A stretch of DNA of 64,000 nucleotides, taken from Streblospio benedicti. Taxonomy: Eukaryota > Annelida > Polychaeta > Spionida > Spionidae. The first letter of the stretch is position 1; the number at the start of each line of letters is the position of its first letter. Position numbers and translations under genes: made by a program. The notes under the pieces are model-generated. The model searched no databases. It saw only the letters and a list, made by a program, of their open reading frames with translations, and was not told the origin of the DNA. Of this stretch, positions 1 to 13,700 are shown in pieces. The stretch is taken from the NCBI GenBank assembly GCA_019095985.1, contig CM032662.1, positions 37,938,435 to 38,002,434 of the forward strand, given 5' to 3'.

Positions 1-868
1 GTGAGTTTCATACCCTGTAGAGAGATGGTCTGTTTATGAAGGTTCATGGAGATCTTTGGATACCAGGCCATAGTTGTTCTGAAATAATGGCAATCAATGT
101 ACATACAGTAGAACCTTCAATTAAGACCTCCTGTATAAAACAATCACTTGGACCTTTAGGACCACTCCGGGGACTGGTGTCAAGTTGTCTTGATAAAGAG
201 GTGGCCTCTTTATGGAGATTCATGGAGATCTTTAGAAACAGTAGGACATAAGTTCTTCTGCAATAATCAGAATCAATATATGTACAGTGGAACCTTCCAT
301 TAAGATTGTGTCTATGAAACAACCAGTTGTCCCATTGAGGTGGTCATCAGTCTGATTATGAAAACCCAATATGTACAGTAGAAGCTCACTATTAAGACCA
401 CAATGGCGAACGGGCTTCAAGTGATTTCCATAGAAGTATGGGTTCATCGTAGCTTGTTTCAGAAGACTTAGGACCATAGTTGTTCTGTAACAATGATAAT
501 CAGTCTATTTTCTGTATAATTTACTTCACAAATACTACTCCAACATAGTAATACTATTGTTCCCACCAATTTTCTCCAAACTCTGTCCTATGAACCATGT
601 CCGACATTTATCTACAGTACTCTTTTCTTATACCTGATAGAATGACAAAAACGACATAGGAAGCCAAGTGTACAGACAGCATGGTCGTCAATCACCAACG
701 TAACAGACAGATGGTACAGCTGATGGGTTAGGGACTAGCAATACTCAACATTGTAGTGCCCAAGTTGATCTAGTGCAAAACTCTCAGGTTTATATGATTT
801 AAACCTGACTTTTCTCACCAGTTGTGGACTCTGTGCTATTGAACTTTACTTGTCAAACCCTGTTAAAA

Positions 869-979
869 CCTAGGGGATTAAGAAGATTTGAGATTTGTGG
901 GTACAAATCTAATGTATTTCATTAAAACTGCATAATCCTCAGAAATCATGCATAAATCTCTCAAATCTTAATCCCTAGG
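869..979. mobile_element. Small palindromic MITE
   Basis: The ends are inverted copies: cctaggggattaagaagat on the left and its complement, tcttaatccctagg, on the right, 111 bp overall. No coding capacity. Family not recognised. Confidence 0.6.
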
Positions 980-2614
980 TATATTGTAAGCATTTGGCAA
1001 AATCTCATTAGTACTTGTACGTACTACTTCATTTCTATTATAAATTTGTCATTTGCTGGGTGGGGATGTGTCTAATACAGGAAACATATTCAAATTAAAA
1101 AAAAAAAAAAATGAATGGTTGACTCAAATATGCCACTACAAAATCCCATTGATTTATTTTTTATTCATTGTTGCTGTTTGGTGAAAGCTGATTGGCTTGC
1201 TCAGTTACCAAAATAACCAGATGATATTATGAGCTGCGAACTTTCCAGATAAGAGACATTCGCTTTAGTATCAAAACGGCCTTGATTGCATCAATAATAT
1301 GTATTCGTAATCTTTCTCTGACACCGCCTTTCTTATACATCAAGCTCAATTGATATGCAGAGTAGAACCTTCATTGCTAAAACCACTGCTATAAAGAGAT
1401 GACCTCTATAAGACCATGAGAGACAAAGAGGGTCAAAATGTAGGTACGAAATACAGGCACCAGCATGTAAATGTAAAAATGTAAATGTGCTTATTTACAG
1501 TTGCAATTTATTGTTATTGTGCTGTAGTGAACTTGCTTTTCCACCAGGTCATTGGTATCTTTAGCGCATTATATCTTTCTGAACTCCTTGGGGAGCACAC
1601 AGCACATCGCAACCATAGCGCAGATGTGCTTATGAATCACATTAGCTTTCACTCGCCTGCCCTGTACCTATTTAACGTGTAGGTACCACAGAGCAGTGTG
1701 CAACCTGTTAGAGCATCAATGTTTGTGGACTAGTATATTAGTACATTACATTGAGAATAAAATAGAGAGAAAGATCATTCAAAAATTATATATCTTTTCA
1801 TGTCCATTCAAAACACATATTTTGAAGTGTACATGTACAAAGAATGATTCTGGTGGCTTTGATATGAAAAATAGTTTTTTTTTCTTCTGGGACATCCTCT
1901 CTTCATATGAGATAATAAACATAAGACTTGATTGAATATTTAGCAAGTGTCCTTAATCATTTTCATCTTGCTTAGGAAGGTATCATCTATCAATGGTATA
2001 TTGATAGATGTATGTCTATGACTATCGTCTCTTAGGAAGATGAATCATTATAAAAGTTCATTTGTCGGGTAAATCATATAAATCTATATTTGTTTCATTT
2101 TAACCAATATTCCTAAAGAAATCGCATCATAATTACAAACAAAAAACATCTTACTTTCTAACTAAACACAGAATACACATATTTGCAATGTTGCAAGATA
2201 GGAGTTTTACAGGCAGCGAGTAATCAGGTTTACACCCAAGCTGTGTAAAATGTTGTGCTCATAATAAAGGCTAATGCACAACATGTTATCCAACCTGGAT
2301 TCAGATACAGTACAACCTCCTATCAACACCACCTCTCTAAAGAGACCACTTCTGTAATAAGATCACTTTTCCTTGTCCCTAACATTCATAAGGCGACAAC
2401 CATAAAACTACATAGAGAGCTCAAGACCACCTCTGTATTAAGGTCAGTCCCTGAGGTGGTCTTAATACAGAAGTTCTTCAACACTTTTTTTATGAGTGGG
2501 TTTTTATTGCAGATGATTAGCAGTGAGTATGGGGGCATTACACTGATTTTCTGGAACAATAAATCAGTCTATAAAAGACGCTGTTAAAGTGAGCTGTCAA
2601 AAACACCAAGGTAC

Positions 2615-2965
2615 TTATTGTATGTAAATGTAAATGTATGGGGTTAACAGTTGACTTTCTATAGCCTACATTGACTTAACCTTCACACCAGGTCATTGGT
2701 ATCTCCTTTTTTTACAGTAAACTACTTTCTCAACTCCCTCTAAAACATACAATAACTTTCTTGCATAGTGCTTATCACTCACATTACTATTCACTTGCTT
2801 GACCTGTACCTATATATTGTGTAGGTACTATGAAACAGTGTGCAACCTGTGAGTCACCTGTGAGGAATGAGTTTATTCAACAACCATCACCAAACGCCGC
2901 GCACCAAACCCACCCACGACTCAAACCCACAACCTTCTGGTCATGAACTAAACTCACTTCATGAT
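2615..2965 (-). mobile_element. tRNA-like SINE copy (one of several)
   Basis: The plus strand shows the shared blocks of this family: caccaggtcattggtatctc, gcttatcactcacatt, acctgtacctat, gtaggtac, cagtgtgcaacctgt, ending in acccacaaccttctggtcat. Read on the minus strand that end gives GGTTGTGGGTTTGAGTC, resembling a tRNA B box. Related copies: about 1470-1740, 25020-25110, 34990-35130, 61050-61140, 62190-62490 and 62835-62930. Confidence 0.6.
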
Positions 2966-3576
2966 ACGACAAAACCAAAATTATGTGGACATACATCATT
3001 AGACCGAAGTCAAGAGTTAACACAGTGTCCACTATAATATGTATGACATAAAGGGATCGAAAATGTAGAAGAAAAGGGAAAAAAAAATCAAGAGGGTGTC
3101 CATATATAGACAGGGATCTACTATTCACAGGTTTCAAAAAAAAGAACAGTTCTACAGATGTACTATATTGAACTTCAGCATTGTAATATTATATTTACTG
3201 TTGTACGTGGGCCTATAATCATTTGCAAGCCATGAGAAGTGATTCGTACGTCTATTTCCGGTGGATCAATATACCATCATCAGTTCGGAGTTTTGAGGAG
3301 ATATTTTCCATATAATTGGTACAGATGAAACTTTATATTCTAGCCGGCAAGTCTAGCTAAATGTCAAGGTGTGGCAGGTGCTATGGCAGGTGCTTGTTTA
3401 TCTGGAGTTTTGCTGATGTAGTCTGAGCATTTACTGAAAAAACAGTACTAAAGCACATTAAAGTACTGTAGAACCTCTCTATTTGGACCACCTTTGGGAC
3501 CAGTGTTAGGTGGTCTCAATAGAGAGGTGGTCTCTATACAGTAGTTTATTTTGGTAGCTTTAATAATTTGTCTACA

Positions 3577-5010
3577 GGTGAATTTTGGAAATTCTGCTTG
3601 TACAAAATAACGTGGATACTCTTGACCTGCTTCAGTCTATGGCAAGTAATTCTGAACTATATATTTAAAGCTTGCAAACTGAAATGTGTAATTAGTTGTA
3701 TAGTAATAATGTGCAGACGCACATTGTCTTTGTAAATAATATCATTTGGAATACATTTCGTACAAATCTGACAAGTAGATTTTTTTTTTTACATTTTCAT
3801 ACAAAATTTGTTTAATTTTTGTTACATATAAAAATAAATGGTCTTAAAATACAATATTTTAATTATTTGTGAACCATAGTGAATGGCATGGACAGAATTA
3901 TACTATCATAAAACTATCAATAGTGTTGAAAGAAGAGATCTGTAATAGAGGGCGGTGCATTGTGACTAGAAATATTAAATGTTAATTTCGCTGTTAAATT
4001 TTATATTCTAGCAGATTTCATCAAACAAATATTATAAAGAAAATAGAAATTTTACTTCATATTTATATACATGCAGGTGATTATGTTTTTCCAATCACAT
4101 TTTTTACTCAACAAAGTACCAAAATTACAACAAAATTATTTCAAGTTTTTTTTTTATTATAGATACTGATATTTTTCTTTGCCCATAATTGGAATATGTA
4201 AACCAAATCAATTTTTGAAAACAGTGACTATTCATAATCAGAGTACGAAACACATCACGGATACAACAATTTTCAGACAATAGACAATTTTGTGGACAGT
4301 AATTTTTGGTGAATTTTGAAAATTCTTGTACAAAATAACGTGGATACTTTTGACTTGCTTCAGACTATCGCAACAAATTTAAAGCTTGCAAACTGAAATG
4401 TGTAATTAAGTGTATAGTAATAATGTGCAGACGCACATTGTCTTTGTACATAATATCATTTGAAATACATTCCGTACAAATCTGACAAGTAGATATTTTT
4501 TGTTTACATTTTCATACAAAATTTGTTTAATTTTTGTGTATATAAGAATAAATGGTCTTAAAATATAATTTTTCAATTATTTGTGAACCATAGTGAATGG
4601 CATGGACAGAATTATGCTATCATAAAACTATCGATAGTGTTGAAAGAAGAGATCTGTAATGGAGGGCGGTGCATTGTGACTAGAAAAAGTAATTGTTAAT
4701 TTCGCTGTTAAATTTTATATTCTAGCAGATTTCATCAAACAAATATTATAAAGACAATATAAATTTTACTTCATATTTATATACATACAGGTAATTGTGT
4801 TTTTCCAATCACATTTGTTATTCAACAAAGTACCAAAATTACAACAAAATTTTTTCAAGCTTTTTTTTATTATAGATACTGGTACTTTTCTTTACCCAGA
4901 ATTGGAATATGTAAACCAAATCAATTTTTGAAAACAGTGACTATTCATAATCAGAGTACGAAAGATTAACACATATCACGGATAAAACAATTTTCAGACA
5001 ATAATAATAG
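3577..5010 (+). repeat. Tandem duplication (about 730 bp, two copies) upstream of the zinc-finger gene
   Basis: The copies start near 3577 and 4309 and share long identical stretches such as gtgcagacgcacattgtctt, gtgaatggcatggacagaat and caaacaaatattataaagac. Copy 2 runs into the zinc-finger ATG; copy 1 ends at the matching point without a reading frame. Both contain a T-rich tract then tattatagatactg that could be a splice acceptor. Confidence 0.85.
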
Positions 5011-5028
5011 GGTAAAACGCAGATAGCA

Positions 5029-5820
5029 ATGGCAGACCACAAAATCCACACAGGTGAGAAAGAATATCAGTGCATATTATGTGAGAAATCATTCAGGAAA
5101 AAGGGAACTTTGACAAGACACATGAGAACTCACACGGGTGAGAAACCTTATCAGTGTAGTCAATGTGCCAAGTGTTTTAGTATCAGGAGTAACTTGACCA
5201 CCCACATGAGAATCCACACTGGGGAGAAAGAATATCAGTGTAGTCAATGTGGCAAGTGTTTTAGTACCTGTAGTAACTTGACCAGCCACGTGAGAATCCA
5301 CACTGGGGAGAAAGAATATCAGTGTACAGTGTGTGAGAAATCATTCAGCGAAAAGGGACATCTGACAAAACACATGACAACTCACACCAGTGAGAAACCT
5401 TACAAGTGTAGTCAATGTGGCAGGTGTTTTAGTGTCAATAGCTACTTGACAAGCCACATGAGAATCCACACTGGGGAGAAAGAACATCAGTGTACCGTGT
5501 GTAAAAAATCATTCAGTGAACGTTGTAATCTTAAAAACCACCTGAGAACTCACACCGGTGAGAAACCTTATAGTTGTAGAGTTTGTGATAAAAGTTTCTC
5601 TCGCAGTTCTACTCTTGTTACTCATATGCGCACCCACACAAAAGAGAAATCATACCTGTGTGATCAGTGTGGGAAATGTTTTGCTCAAAGGTGTTATCTG
5701 AAGATCCACAAGCGGACACACACTGGTGAGAAGCCATTTAACTGCCATATTTGTCACAAACCATTTACACATGGAAACAGCTTGAAAAGGCACCATATGA
5801 CTGTTCATGCCAAGAAGTGA
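5029..5820 (+). CDS. C2H2 zinc-finger protein with nine fingers
   Basis: Intronless 263-residue frame. Nine fingers follow the pattern C-x2-C-x12-H-x3-H joined by TGEKP-type linkers, many with a Glu (TGEKE) instead of Pro. The last finger has an H-x4-H ending (HHMTVH) and the protein stops at AKK. It is likely a nuclear DNA-binding protein of the rapidly expanding zinc-finger class; no KRAB, SCAN, BTB or other effector domain is present. The start [15 protein letters not shown] enters in the tail of a finger, so the N-terminus may be truncated or joined to an upstream exon. Fingers 2, 3 and 5 and fingers 4 and 6 are near-duplicates of each other, indicating internal finger duplication. It lies inside a titin intron, on the opposite strand, and is flanked by copies of a 730 bp repeat. 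Confidence 0.8.
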   Translation: MADHKIHTGEKEYQCILCEKSFRKKGTLTRHMRTHTGEKPYQCSQCAKCFSIRSNLTTHMRIHTGEKEYQCSQCGKCFSTCSNLTSHVRIHTGEKEYQCTVCEKSFSEKGHLTKHMTTHTSEKPYKCSQCGRCFSVNSYLTSHMRIHTGEKEHQCTVCKKSFSERCNLKNHLRTHTGEKPYSCRVCDKSFSRSSTLVTHMRTHTKEKSYLCDQCGKCFAQRCYLKIHKRTHTGEKPFNCHICHKPFTHGNSLKRHHMTVHAKK

Positions 5821-5974
5821 GCTATTATTACTGGACATCATCTTTTGTTTATTATTATACTACATATGTTTATAGCAGCAGCATCTTTTGTAAATAGTGT
5901 TAGAGTATTTTAGCAGGGGTAGTCAAATTCCTGATATTTTATCAATAGGTTGTATCAAACTTTACCTGCCCAGC

Positions 5975-6290
5975 GTGATTTTGTGGACAGTACTTTGTGG
6001 TGAATTTTGAAAATTCTTGTACAAAATAACGTGGATACTTTTGACTTCCTTCAGACTATGACAACTAATTTTGAACAAAGTATTTAAAGCTTTCAAACTG
6101 AAATGTTTAATTAGTTGTATAGTAATAATGTGCAGACGCACATTGTATTTGTACATATCATTTGAAATACATTTCGTACAAATCTGACAAGTAGAATTGT
6201 TTTCATTGCATTTTCATACAAAATGTGTTAGATTTTTGTGTATATAAAATTAACGTTGAAAATATAATATTATTTGTCAAAAAAAATCAA
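5975..6290 (+). repeat. Partial third copy of the zinc-finger flanking repeat
   Basis: Downstream of the reading frame the same sequence resumes (gtggacagta, caaaataacgtggatacttt, gtgcagacgcacattgta) for about 300 bp and then diverges. The layout is flank, flank, gene, partial flank, as expected from unequal exchange between tandem zinc-finger genes. Confidence 0.8.
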
Positions 6291-6754
6291 TGTACAAAAA
6301 ACAACTATTAAAATCATCTTTATATCACTACCTCTTCCGTAATAAGAACATTTCTCACGGTCCCAACCCTTCTTAAGCAGACCACTTCAAAGTTCCACAA
6401 ACGTCCCTCTTGTCAACTTGTCTATTGACACTACTTCAGACTAGGCTCTGGGGTGAACTTTATCAGTATACTTCTACTGTATGAATACTTTTACATATGC
6501 AATTTGCAAATTATCAAAGCAATTCTCACGTTCAAAAAGGGTAATTCCAATAGTTGCTGGGCAATCAATTCATATTCAGTTCAAAAACTTAAAACTATTG
6601 GGCAAGGGCGAAAGCTAACAAAAAAGGTGGGTGAGGGGTGAGGGGATGACGATACATCCTTCCCCGTGACACCCCACCCCCACCCCCCACAGGGCGCCCG
6701 GTATCAGCCTATGATGTCTCCTGCCATTGACTAACATTAGCTACGACAATGACA

Positions 6755-6835
6755 ATGATGGTTGACTTACAGAGGTATGTACAATGATGGTTGATTTATG
6801 GAGGTATGAACAATAATGGTTGACTTACCGAGGTG
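6755..6835 (-). repeat. Exon-edge repeat: donor of Ig M4 exon, three copies
   Basis: The unit is about 29-30 bp (atgatggttgacttaccgag), and the last copy is the true donor and last codons of exon 6829-6922. The two others have mutated donors (ttgacttacagaggtatg, ttgatttatggaggtatg). Confidence 0.8.
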
Positions 6836-7745
6836 TGGAAGCGGCCGCCCTCGGTGATGAGGCGGTTGCCCTTGAACCAGGACACGTCTGGCATCGGCAT
6901 GGCGGAGCATGACGCATTGAACCTGGGGACAAAACGCACTTTATGTACACAATGCCACAGAATAAACAGACTTGTGATGTATACTCTTCTTGATTATATT
7001 AAGCAGGGTATGAAATAGAGCCTACCCGGTGGCCTGGTGCTAGCTGATTTTAGCCCGGGCCGGCTGGTTTTAAAATAGAAATTCAAGGCCCGATGGATAG
7101 GCTACTTTTTGGAAGTTCTCCAAATTAGTAAGATTAAGGGCTGGCCACTTTTTGTCAAGGAAGGGTACTTTTTATAGATGCCAGCCCTGTGGTCCATGAG
7201 CAAATTTTCATGAGTTTTATACCCTGTATTGAGGTTTGTTCAAATAAGTCAATAGAATCAGAATTAACATCATAGACATGTGTTATTAGGGTTCGAGATG
7301 AATGGCTTATACTATTACAATACAAACAAAAAATTTCAACCATCTCTCCACTTTAACCTCACAGTTTCATAATAAGCCTCTTTATCATTGCTATATGGCA
7401 AATGTGTGCGAACAGTCCATGATGAACCAATGTTCCATATACCATATCCAAGTGCCCAGGACCGTAAAATTGAAATTTTCTCAAAATCGGGGTTGGACTC
7501 CGCTGTTACACGAGAGTGCAGTTACTACATAATTCTTAAGGACATTTCTTAATAAGAAAAAGATAGGGGAGGGCTGTTACGCGAGGGTGGGCACTTGGCT
7601 GCTCATATACAGTATATATACCAAAATGAAAAACAATCGACCTTTGACTGCTCTCACCTGACAGTCTGCCCCTCGTGGCATTTCTTCGGCCTCAGCTTCG
7701 CGGTGAAGTTCGGTGCCGAGTCCATGCGGTTGCGTCTCCGTGACG
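6829..7745 (-). CDS. TTN: Titin Ig domain M4-like, first half
   Basis: The domain begins at the end of exon 7658-8109 (DSAPNFTAKLRPKKCHEGQ) and continues in exon 6829-6922 (RFNASCSAMPMPDVSWFKGN, then RLITEGGRFHTS). Vertebrate M4 starts with the same pattern (DHAP, R-x-x-R, GQNTRF, V-x-W). The strands D-G half is not in the window, so the gene continues beyond position 1 and the zinc-finger gene lies in its intron. Three 29-30 bp copies of the donor edge are present at 6755-6835. Confidence 0.85.
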
Positions 7746-10700
7746 ACGCGGTTGACCCCAGGCTGGTCCTCGTGGCGATCGACTCTACGTCTGACATCGA
7801 CCCCATGCTCGACCTCCGCGACCTCGAGATCTCGTAGATCGAGTCGTAGTCGAGACCTGCATTTTTATAAACCGAACGCATGTACGACGAGTTGACATCG
7901 GCGTTTACGTGATTGTAGCGGTCACGACGTTCCACGGCCCGGTCGGCGACTTTGAGCTCGATCCGGCGATCGCCGAGGATGCGGTCCTTGTCGCGCTGCT
8001 CGAACTCCTTCTCCACCTTCTTGCGGATCGCGTCCTGGATCGTCTGGTTGTGGGTCTCCTCCTCGTACTCGGCACGACGTCGGATCTCGCGACGCTCGTC
8101 AACCTCTACCTGAAACAGCAGATGCAAAAGTTACAATTATAGATGAAAAAACCCATGGTAATTTGTATTATTTTTTTGTTCCAGTTCTTGTTCTTATCAT
8201 GACTTTACATTTTTACACCAGGTCATTTAAACAATAAAGAAAATTTCAGTTTTGTTTCAACCTGCAATGACAGACAAAAAAGTTCCAATTATGAAGGTAC
8301 AAAATAACCTACAACAACAGGACCACCTCAACAAAGCAAATATTCTATGAAGAGATCACTTATGTTTTTTTATCTATAAAACCATATCTCTATAAACAGA
8401 CCAACCCACATAATTAAGACAATTTTTAAAGATACTAATCCTCTTCAATAATACAAAAACCACACATGAACATGCTATACCCCCTAACAAGCATATTTTA
8501 AATAGAACGATAGTACATATTTGAAGATTTACCAAAATACAACCTGACTTCAACAGTATATATGGGTCATGCCAATGACTATATTCCATTTTACTAGGCC
8601 CTGATGGAAAAATTGATGGATAGACTAGAATAATGTCAACAAATTGGTCAGATTTGCTCTTGGTCATAAAGAGATTATTTTGGTAAAACATTGCATAGTA
8701 AGCATCAATGATTCCCAAAAGTAAAGTTAATTTGTACTAGTCAATGTAATCGAGCAGCTTGAATCCAGAACAAATTTGACCATGAAATGTACACAAACCA
8801 GGTACAAATGTGAATTCCCTGTGTCTATCATAATAGAAATTGCTTGGTAGAAAAAATGTTAAAGAGAATGTAGAAAATGAATTTCACAAGCATTGTGATT
8901 AGTCACACATATATCAATGGAATTGTGAAATCAAAATAAAGAATGAATTAAAAGATTAAGCCCGCACCTTAGCGGAGCCCTTGTTGCTGTAGTACTTGTT
9001 GAGGGCGTCTGTGATGTCACAGCCCTCGGGGACTAGCAGACGCTCCTTGATCTTCACTCCATACACCACCGCGTCCGGAGCCTCACCTGCAGGAAGAGAA
9101 CAATGGAGAGTGTTGTCGGGAGCCTCACCAGCATGGTGAGATGAACATAGAGCGTTATTTATTTTTAGTCATGGGTGTATTGGTCATTCAAAACATGTTT
9201 TTAATGAATATATATTTTTTTTCAGCGCTGTAAAAACATTTTATGGATATTAATTTTTTTTTTGTTATGTTTTTTTAGGGGATGGGGTGGTGTAAATAGG
9301 TCATTTTTTAACTTAAAGCTATGGGTGAGTGTCTCTAATACCGATGCTACATTCACTAGTATTTATCAATCTACTGGTAAAGAGTACACCACGTACCTAT
9401 ATCTGCCAGCTCCTTTTCGTTCAACTGGAAGAACTTGATGTCTTGCTGGACCTGAATAACAGATAGAAATATTATCACATTTTTATACATATTGCATTGA
9501 ACATTCGTACTTGTTTACTAAGTATCTCAAATCCCCTTTTTATTGCTCAAAGTTGCTCAAACATATAGAAATTGTTGTACATTGTATATTATATTGATCA
9601 CAAGGGCAACAGAAAAAGCCAAGAACAATTTTGTATTTCTAGTTCTGTATCTAATGATTTTCATTATATATTAATATACATTGAATACCATGAGAGTAGA
9701 ATCAGCATTATTATTGTGTTATTTCATCTTTGTCTTATCTCATATCAAATCAATGTATATTTCCAAATAGTTCAAAATACAAAAGAGTATACAAAAGAGT
9801 ATACAATAAAGCAACAAACCTGTGTGTCTTCGGGAAACAAGTAGCGATGCTGGCGTACAAAGTCCTCGAGCGTGTACATGTTCTTCTGCATGAGCTGTGT
9901 CTTCTGGATGACCTTCTCCAGCTCTGCGTTCTGCTCATATTTATCCCCATGTCCAGTCTGACTCTGGCTCACATACTCCGTCGAGGATCGCCCCGAAGGC
10001 ATGGTCACCGTACGCACTCGATCCGGAACGAAATCCGTATTTGGATCCATCACCAGACAGCTGATATCGGAGCCTCGCTTTCGCTTGCTTTCAAACTCGG
10101 CGAGACGTCCAACTTCGCCATATTGCGCGCTCACTTCCTCTTTGGTGATGCGGTTTCGGTTGTTGTAGTCATAGTCGTAGTTGTTGTAGCGAGACACGGA
10201 CGCAGCGCGACGTCTCGGCACATTGACTTCGTAGTCTTGATCTTCGGCGAAGCGCACGGAACGTGTTGATGCAGAGCTTCCACGAGCTGAATACAAGGAC
10301 GACGTGTTCACTTGCCGATCCTCCGAGTAGCCTCTCGTTCTGTACTTATTCGGAATCCCGTCCAACATCGTGCGGTAGTCGATTCCAGTATACGGGGCAT
10401 CATCGTTATCATCGGCGTATCTGCTGTACGACTGGTATCTAGAGGAGGAGGAGGGGGACGAGGAGGAATACCGGTTTTGGTAGATCTCTTCCGCTCTGTC
10501 GCGCAGACTCGCTCTCTCCTTCTGTCTCCTTATCACGTCGGTGTGTTTTTCCGTCTTTGCGACCCAGAATGGGGTTTCATAGTCGCCGACCATTCTATCG
10601 ACAGACTGACTTCTCTGCTTTCGCAGCTCCAGCTTCCTGCGAACTCTTGACAGGACATCAAGATTCTCTACGTCATCTTCATATTCTCTCCTCGTAGCTC

Positions 10701-13700
10701 CTGGAAGCGTGCGATGAAAATACGACTCAGAATTCAGGACTGATCTCTCCACATCTCTATCTACAGATGCACTCCTCGTTTTCACATAGCTTGCAGTTCC
10801 TTCGCGACCAAACGTGTACTGGTTTCCCGATCCGTATCTAATAGACTTGTACGAGTTGGCACGGTAACTATCATCATCTTCAACGGCACTGGCATAGCTC
10901 TTGGGTCTGCTTTGTTTCTTGTACGTGCTTTCAAATCCAGAAGCTTTCGATTCATAAGTGGCGATGCGGCCGTAGCTACTCTGATATGTGCGTCTCCGTT
11001 GACGACCAAAAAGTTTTGACCAGCTTCCCTGTGGCAGTTGTTCGGTGGATGTGGCTTCCATCGTTTTTGTTACCATGTTTTCAGCATGCAATATTCAATA
11101 TATGCCTCACTATGCAATCCACAAAAATGTGTTTTGATTATGTTCTGTTTTTATGGTGATTATCCTGCAGCAAACAATTACAGCACTAAACCCTCTACAG
11201 GAGGTTACAAAAGAATTATCCTTATTTGGTATAAATCCTTGCACACACTAAAATAGGAAATACAAGTAAAAAAATTATTAGAAATGCAAGAAATTTTCAT
11301 TGGTTAAAGATTATTGATATATGATTCCATATATAATTAAATGGTGGTATCCTTTACGTATCCTAATATTTCAAACGACCACAAAAAAACAACACAATGG
11401 TGATATCCGATATACAAAACACCTATCACAAAGAAGCAATAAAATGAGCTATTTTTATATCACATACTGTATACTATATATCCGCCGACAATATAGGTCA
11501 ACAATATAAGTAAGAAAAACAATGATATCCAAGTCGAAAAACACACACACTACTATCCAAACTAAACTACACGTTTCAACCTTCAAAAGTCCTCTGCCAA
11601 GGCCTAAAAGCGACGAAAAGGTGCTGATAGTAGTAGTAGTCGGGGTGAGGTCTGGATGTGCTACGATGTATGAAAAAACGTCTCTGCCCCCCTCCTTAAT
11701 GGCAGAGACAATTGAGATCTACTCCATGTTAATAATCCGGCCAGCTGCTAGCTACTCACACTAGCATGTCATGTCCAGAGAGCCGGGTTATTCTTGGGTC
11801 AGAAATGAGTAGAGCCATGGATACATAGGGAGGTGGCGGCCATTGCCAGCTTAGAAGCCAGCAGACGTCACTTTTCCCTGTGTTTTTGAGTATTTCTACA
11901 GCCATAGGCGCTCACTTCTTTTACCACTTACTCTACTCAATGGGAGTAAACATCAGAATTATTTGATTTGGTAGATAAATGTTTAGAAGAATCATGAAGA
12001 TTTTATTGCAGTTTATCAAATAGTATGGTACTATTTTGTGTGAACGTATGCGTGACATTGAAATTTTTCTCTTATTTCTAAATTTTTGGGGCAAGGAGGG
12101 GGTAGGGGCGGGAAAATGCTTATAGCGCATGTTAGCTAGTGCTTAATCCATTTGTACATACAAAATGTATGTACGTCAAATTAAATATGTTTAAACAGAA
12201 CTGTTTTGAGTATTTCTCCAGCCAAAGACCATTACTTTCTGTACTCAATGGAAGTAAACATGCCTTACGGCTGAATGGAATTGATTGAACTAAGTGCCTG
12301 TGCTTTTCGCAAAGCTAGCTGAGATTTTTAATGAGGATGATTTTTTTAAATGACTCATTTGTTGCAAATGCCATTGAATCTCAAATTTGCTCATGTGAGA
12401 TGGAATTGGCAAAATGTTACGTGAAACTTTAGTTTTTATATGTCTATGCTATTTTTTTCTCAGCTAGTGAAGATTTTTAATGAGGGTTGTTTTTTATATG
12501 ACTCGTTTGGTTTAAATGCCATTGAATCCAAAATCTGCTCATGTGAGATGGAATTGGTAAAATGTTACGTGAAAGTTTAGGTTTTATAAAAGTCTAAGTC
12601 ATGTTTTAAAACTTTGGATTCTAATTGAGTCAACACATGGCACTAAAAATCACAAACTGTTGAAGTTTGTAATTAACCGATAACGGAGATGACTTTAATG
12701 TCCTAAGTTTCTTTCCTTCAAACTTTGATATTTTGCCTGTTCATAGATTTTTTATAAGTGTTAATATTAGAGGGTATTATCTATATCACATACCCTCTGC
12801 TGGGACCTGAACCCTGGACATTACACCGCTGTAGGTGTAAGTAGACATACCGGTATTAGGGTTCTTTTCTAGTCTATAAGGCTATATCACATAGCCTCTG
12901 CTGGGACTCAAACCTGGACCACTACCACTGTGGCACCTAATTTAGGCAGTTACGGCAACCTCATTAGACCACTCGACCATCCTGACACAACTAATTTTAT
13001 TTCTTTTCCTCATTTATAAAATCAAATCAAATCAAAATTTATTGTCAATGGGACCATGAAATCTTCATTCTTATCCTTTGAATAGCAAAGAAATTTAAAA
13101 TCAACATATCAAAAGTTTATACTGTGCAGAAAGCTATCTCCACCCTCAAAGCACTCGTTACGAGTTCTCATGAAATGACGATAAGTTGTTTTTTGAATAA
13201 TAGCAGACGTCACTGGAAACAGACCCAGCAGTTGGTGCTGTGAGCAGACACAATCCGCTATCATAAATCTCTAGATCCGTTTACCAGGCTGGCAAACATC
13301 AACAATGTAAACGCTATTTTGTAGTTCTTAACGGCAAGAATTTATAGATATGTTGTAGTTACTTGATTTTGGTGTAAGTGTTAACACATGTAATTCTCAC
13401 TCTAAGTCTATATGCTTGCTGGTACCACAGTGGTAGCGGTCCAGTGTTTGAGTCCCAGCAGAGGCTACCGGTATGTGAATTCTCTATGGCAAATTGCGTT
13501 TTAGCTATTGCCTGATCCTATTTGTATGTATAATAAGATAGCCAATCAGAATATGCTAATGTGTATATTTGTATTTGCAAAACAGTGATTGTATTCATTC
13601 CTTTACAATATCATCACTGTTGATTCCCCAAGTCACCTGCTCATTAGCATTACATATGTATTTGTATAGCTGTCTATTGCTTTGAAAGGTTGGTAACTGC

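Larger units (their letters stand above)
1..3570. other. Non-coding, repeat-rich part of a titin intron
   Basis: No supportable reading frame on either strand. It holds several damaged copies of the GTAGAACCTC inverted-repeat family (about 95-480, 1355-1425, 2305-2480, 3465-3545), two SINE-like copies (about 1470-1740, 2615-2965) and one small hairpin element (869-979). Confidence 0.6.

Noticed and set aside
2877-2965. Functional tRNA gene
   Set aside because: Only a B-box-like half is recognisable, with no full cloverleaf, and the same sequence recurs as part of a longer dispersed repeat. It is SINE-derived.
7595-8142. Plus-strand frames opposite the M-band insertion
   Set aside because: They mirror the GC-rich minus-strand exon 7658-8109, whose frame joins cleanly to both neighbours.
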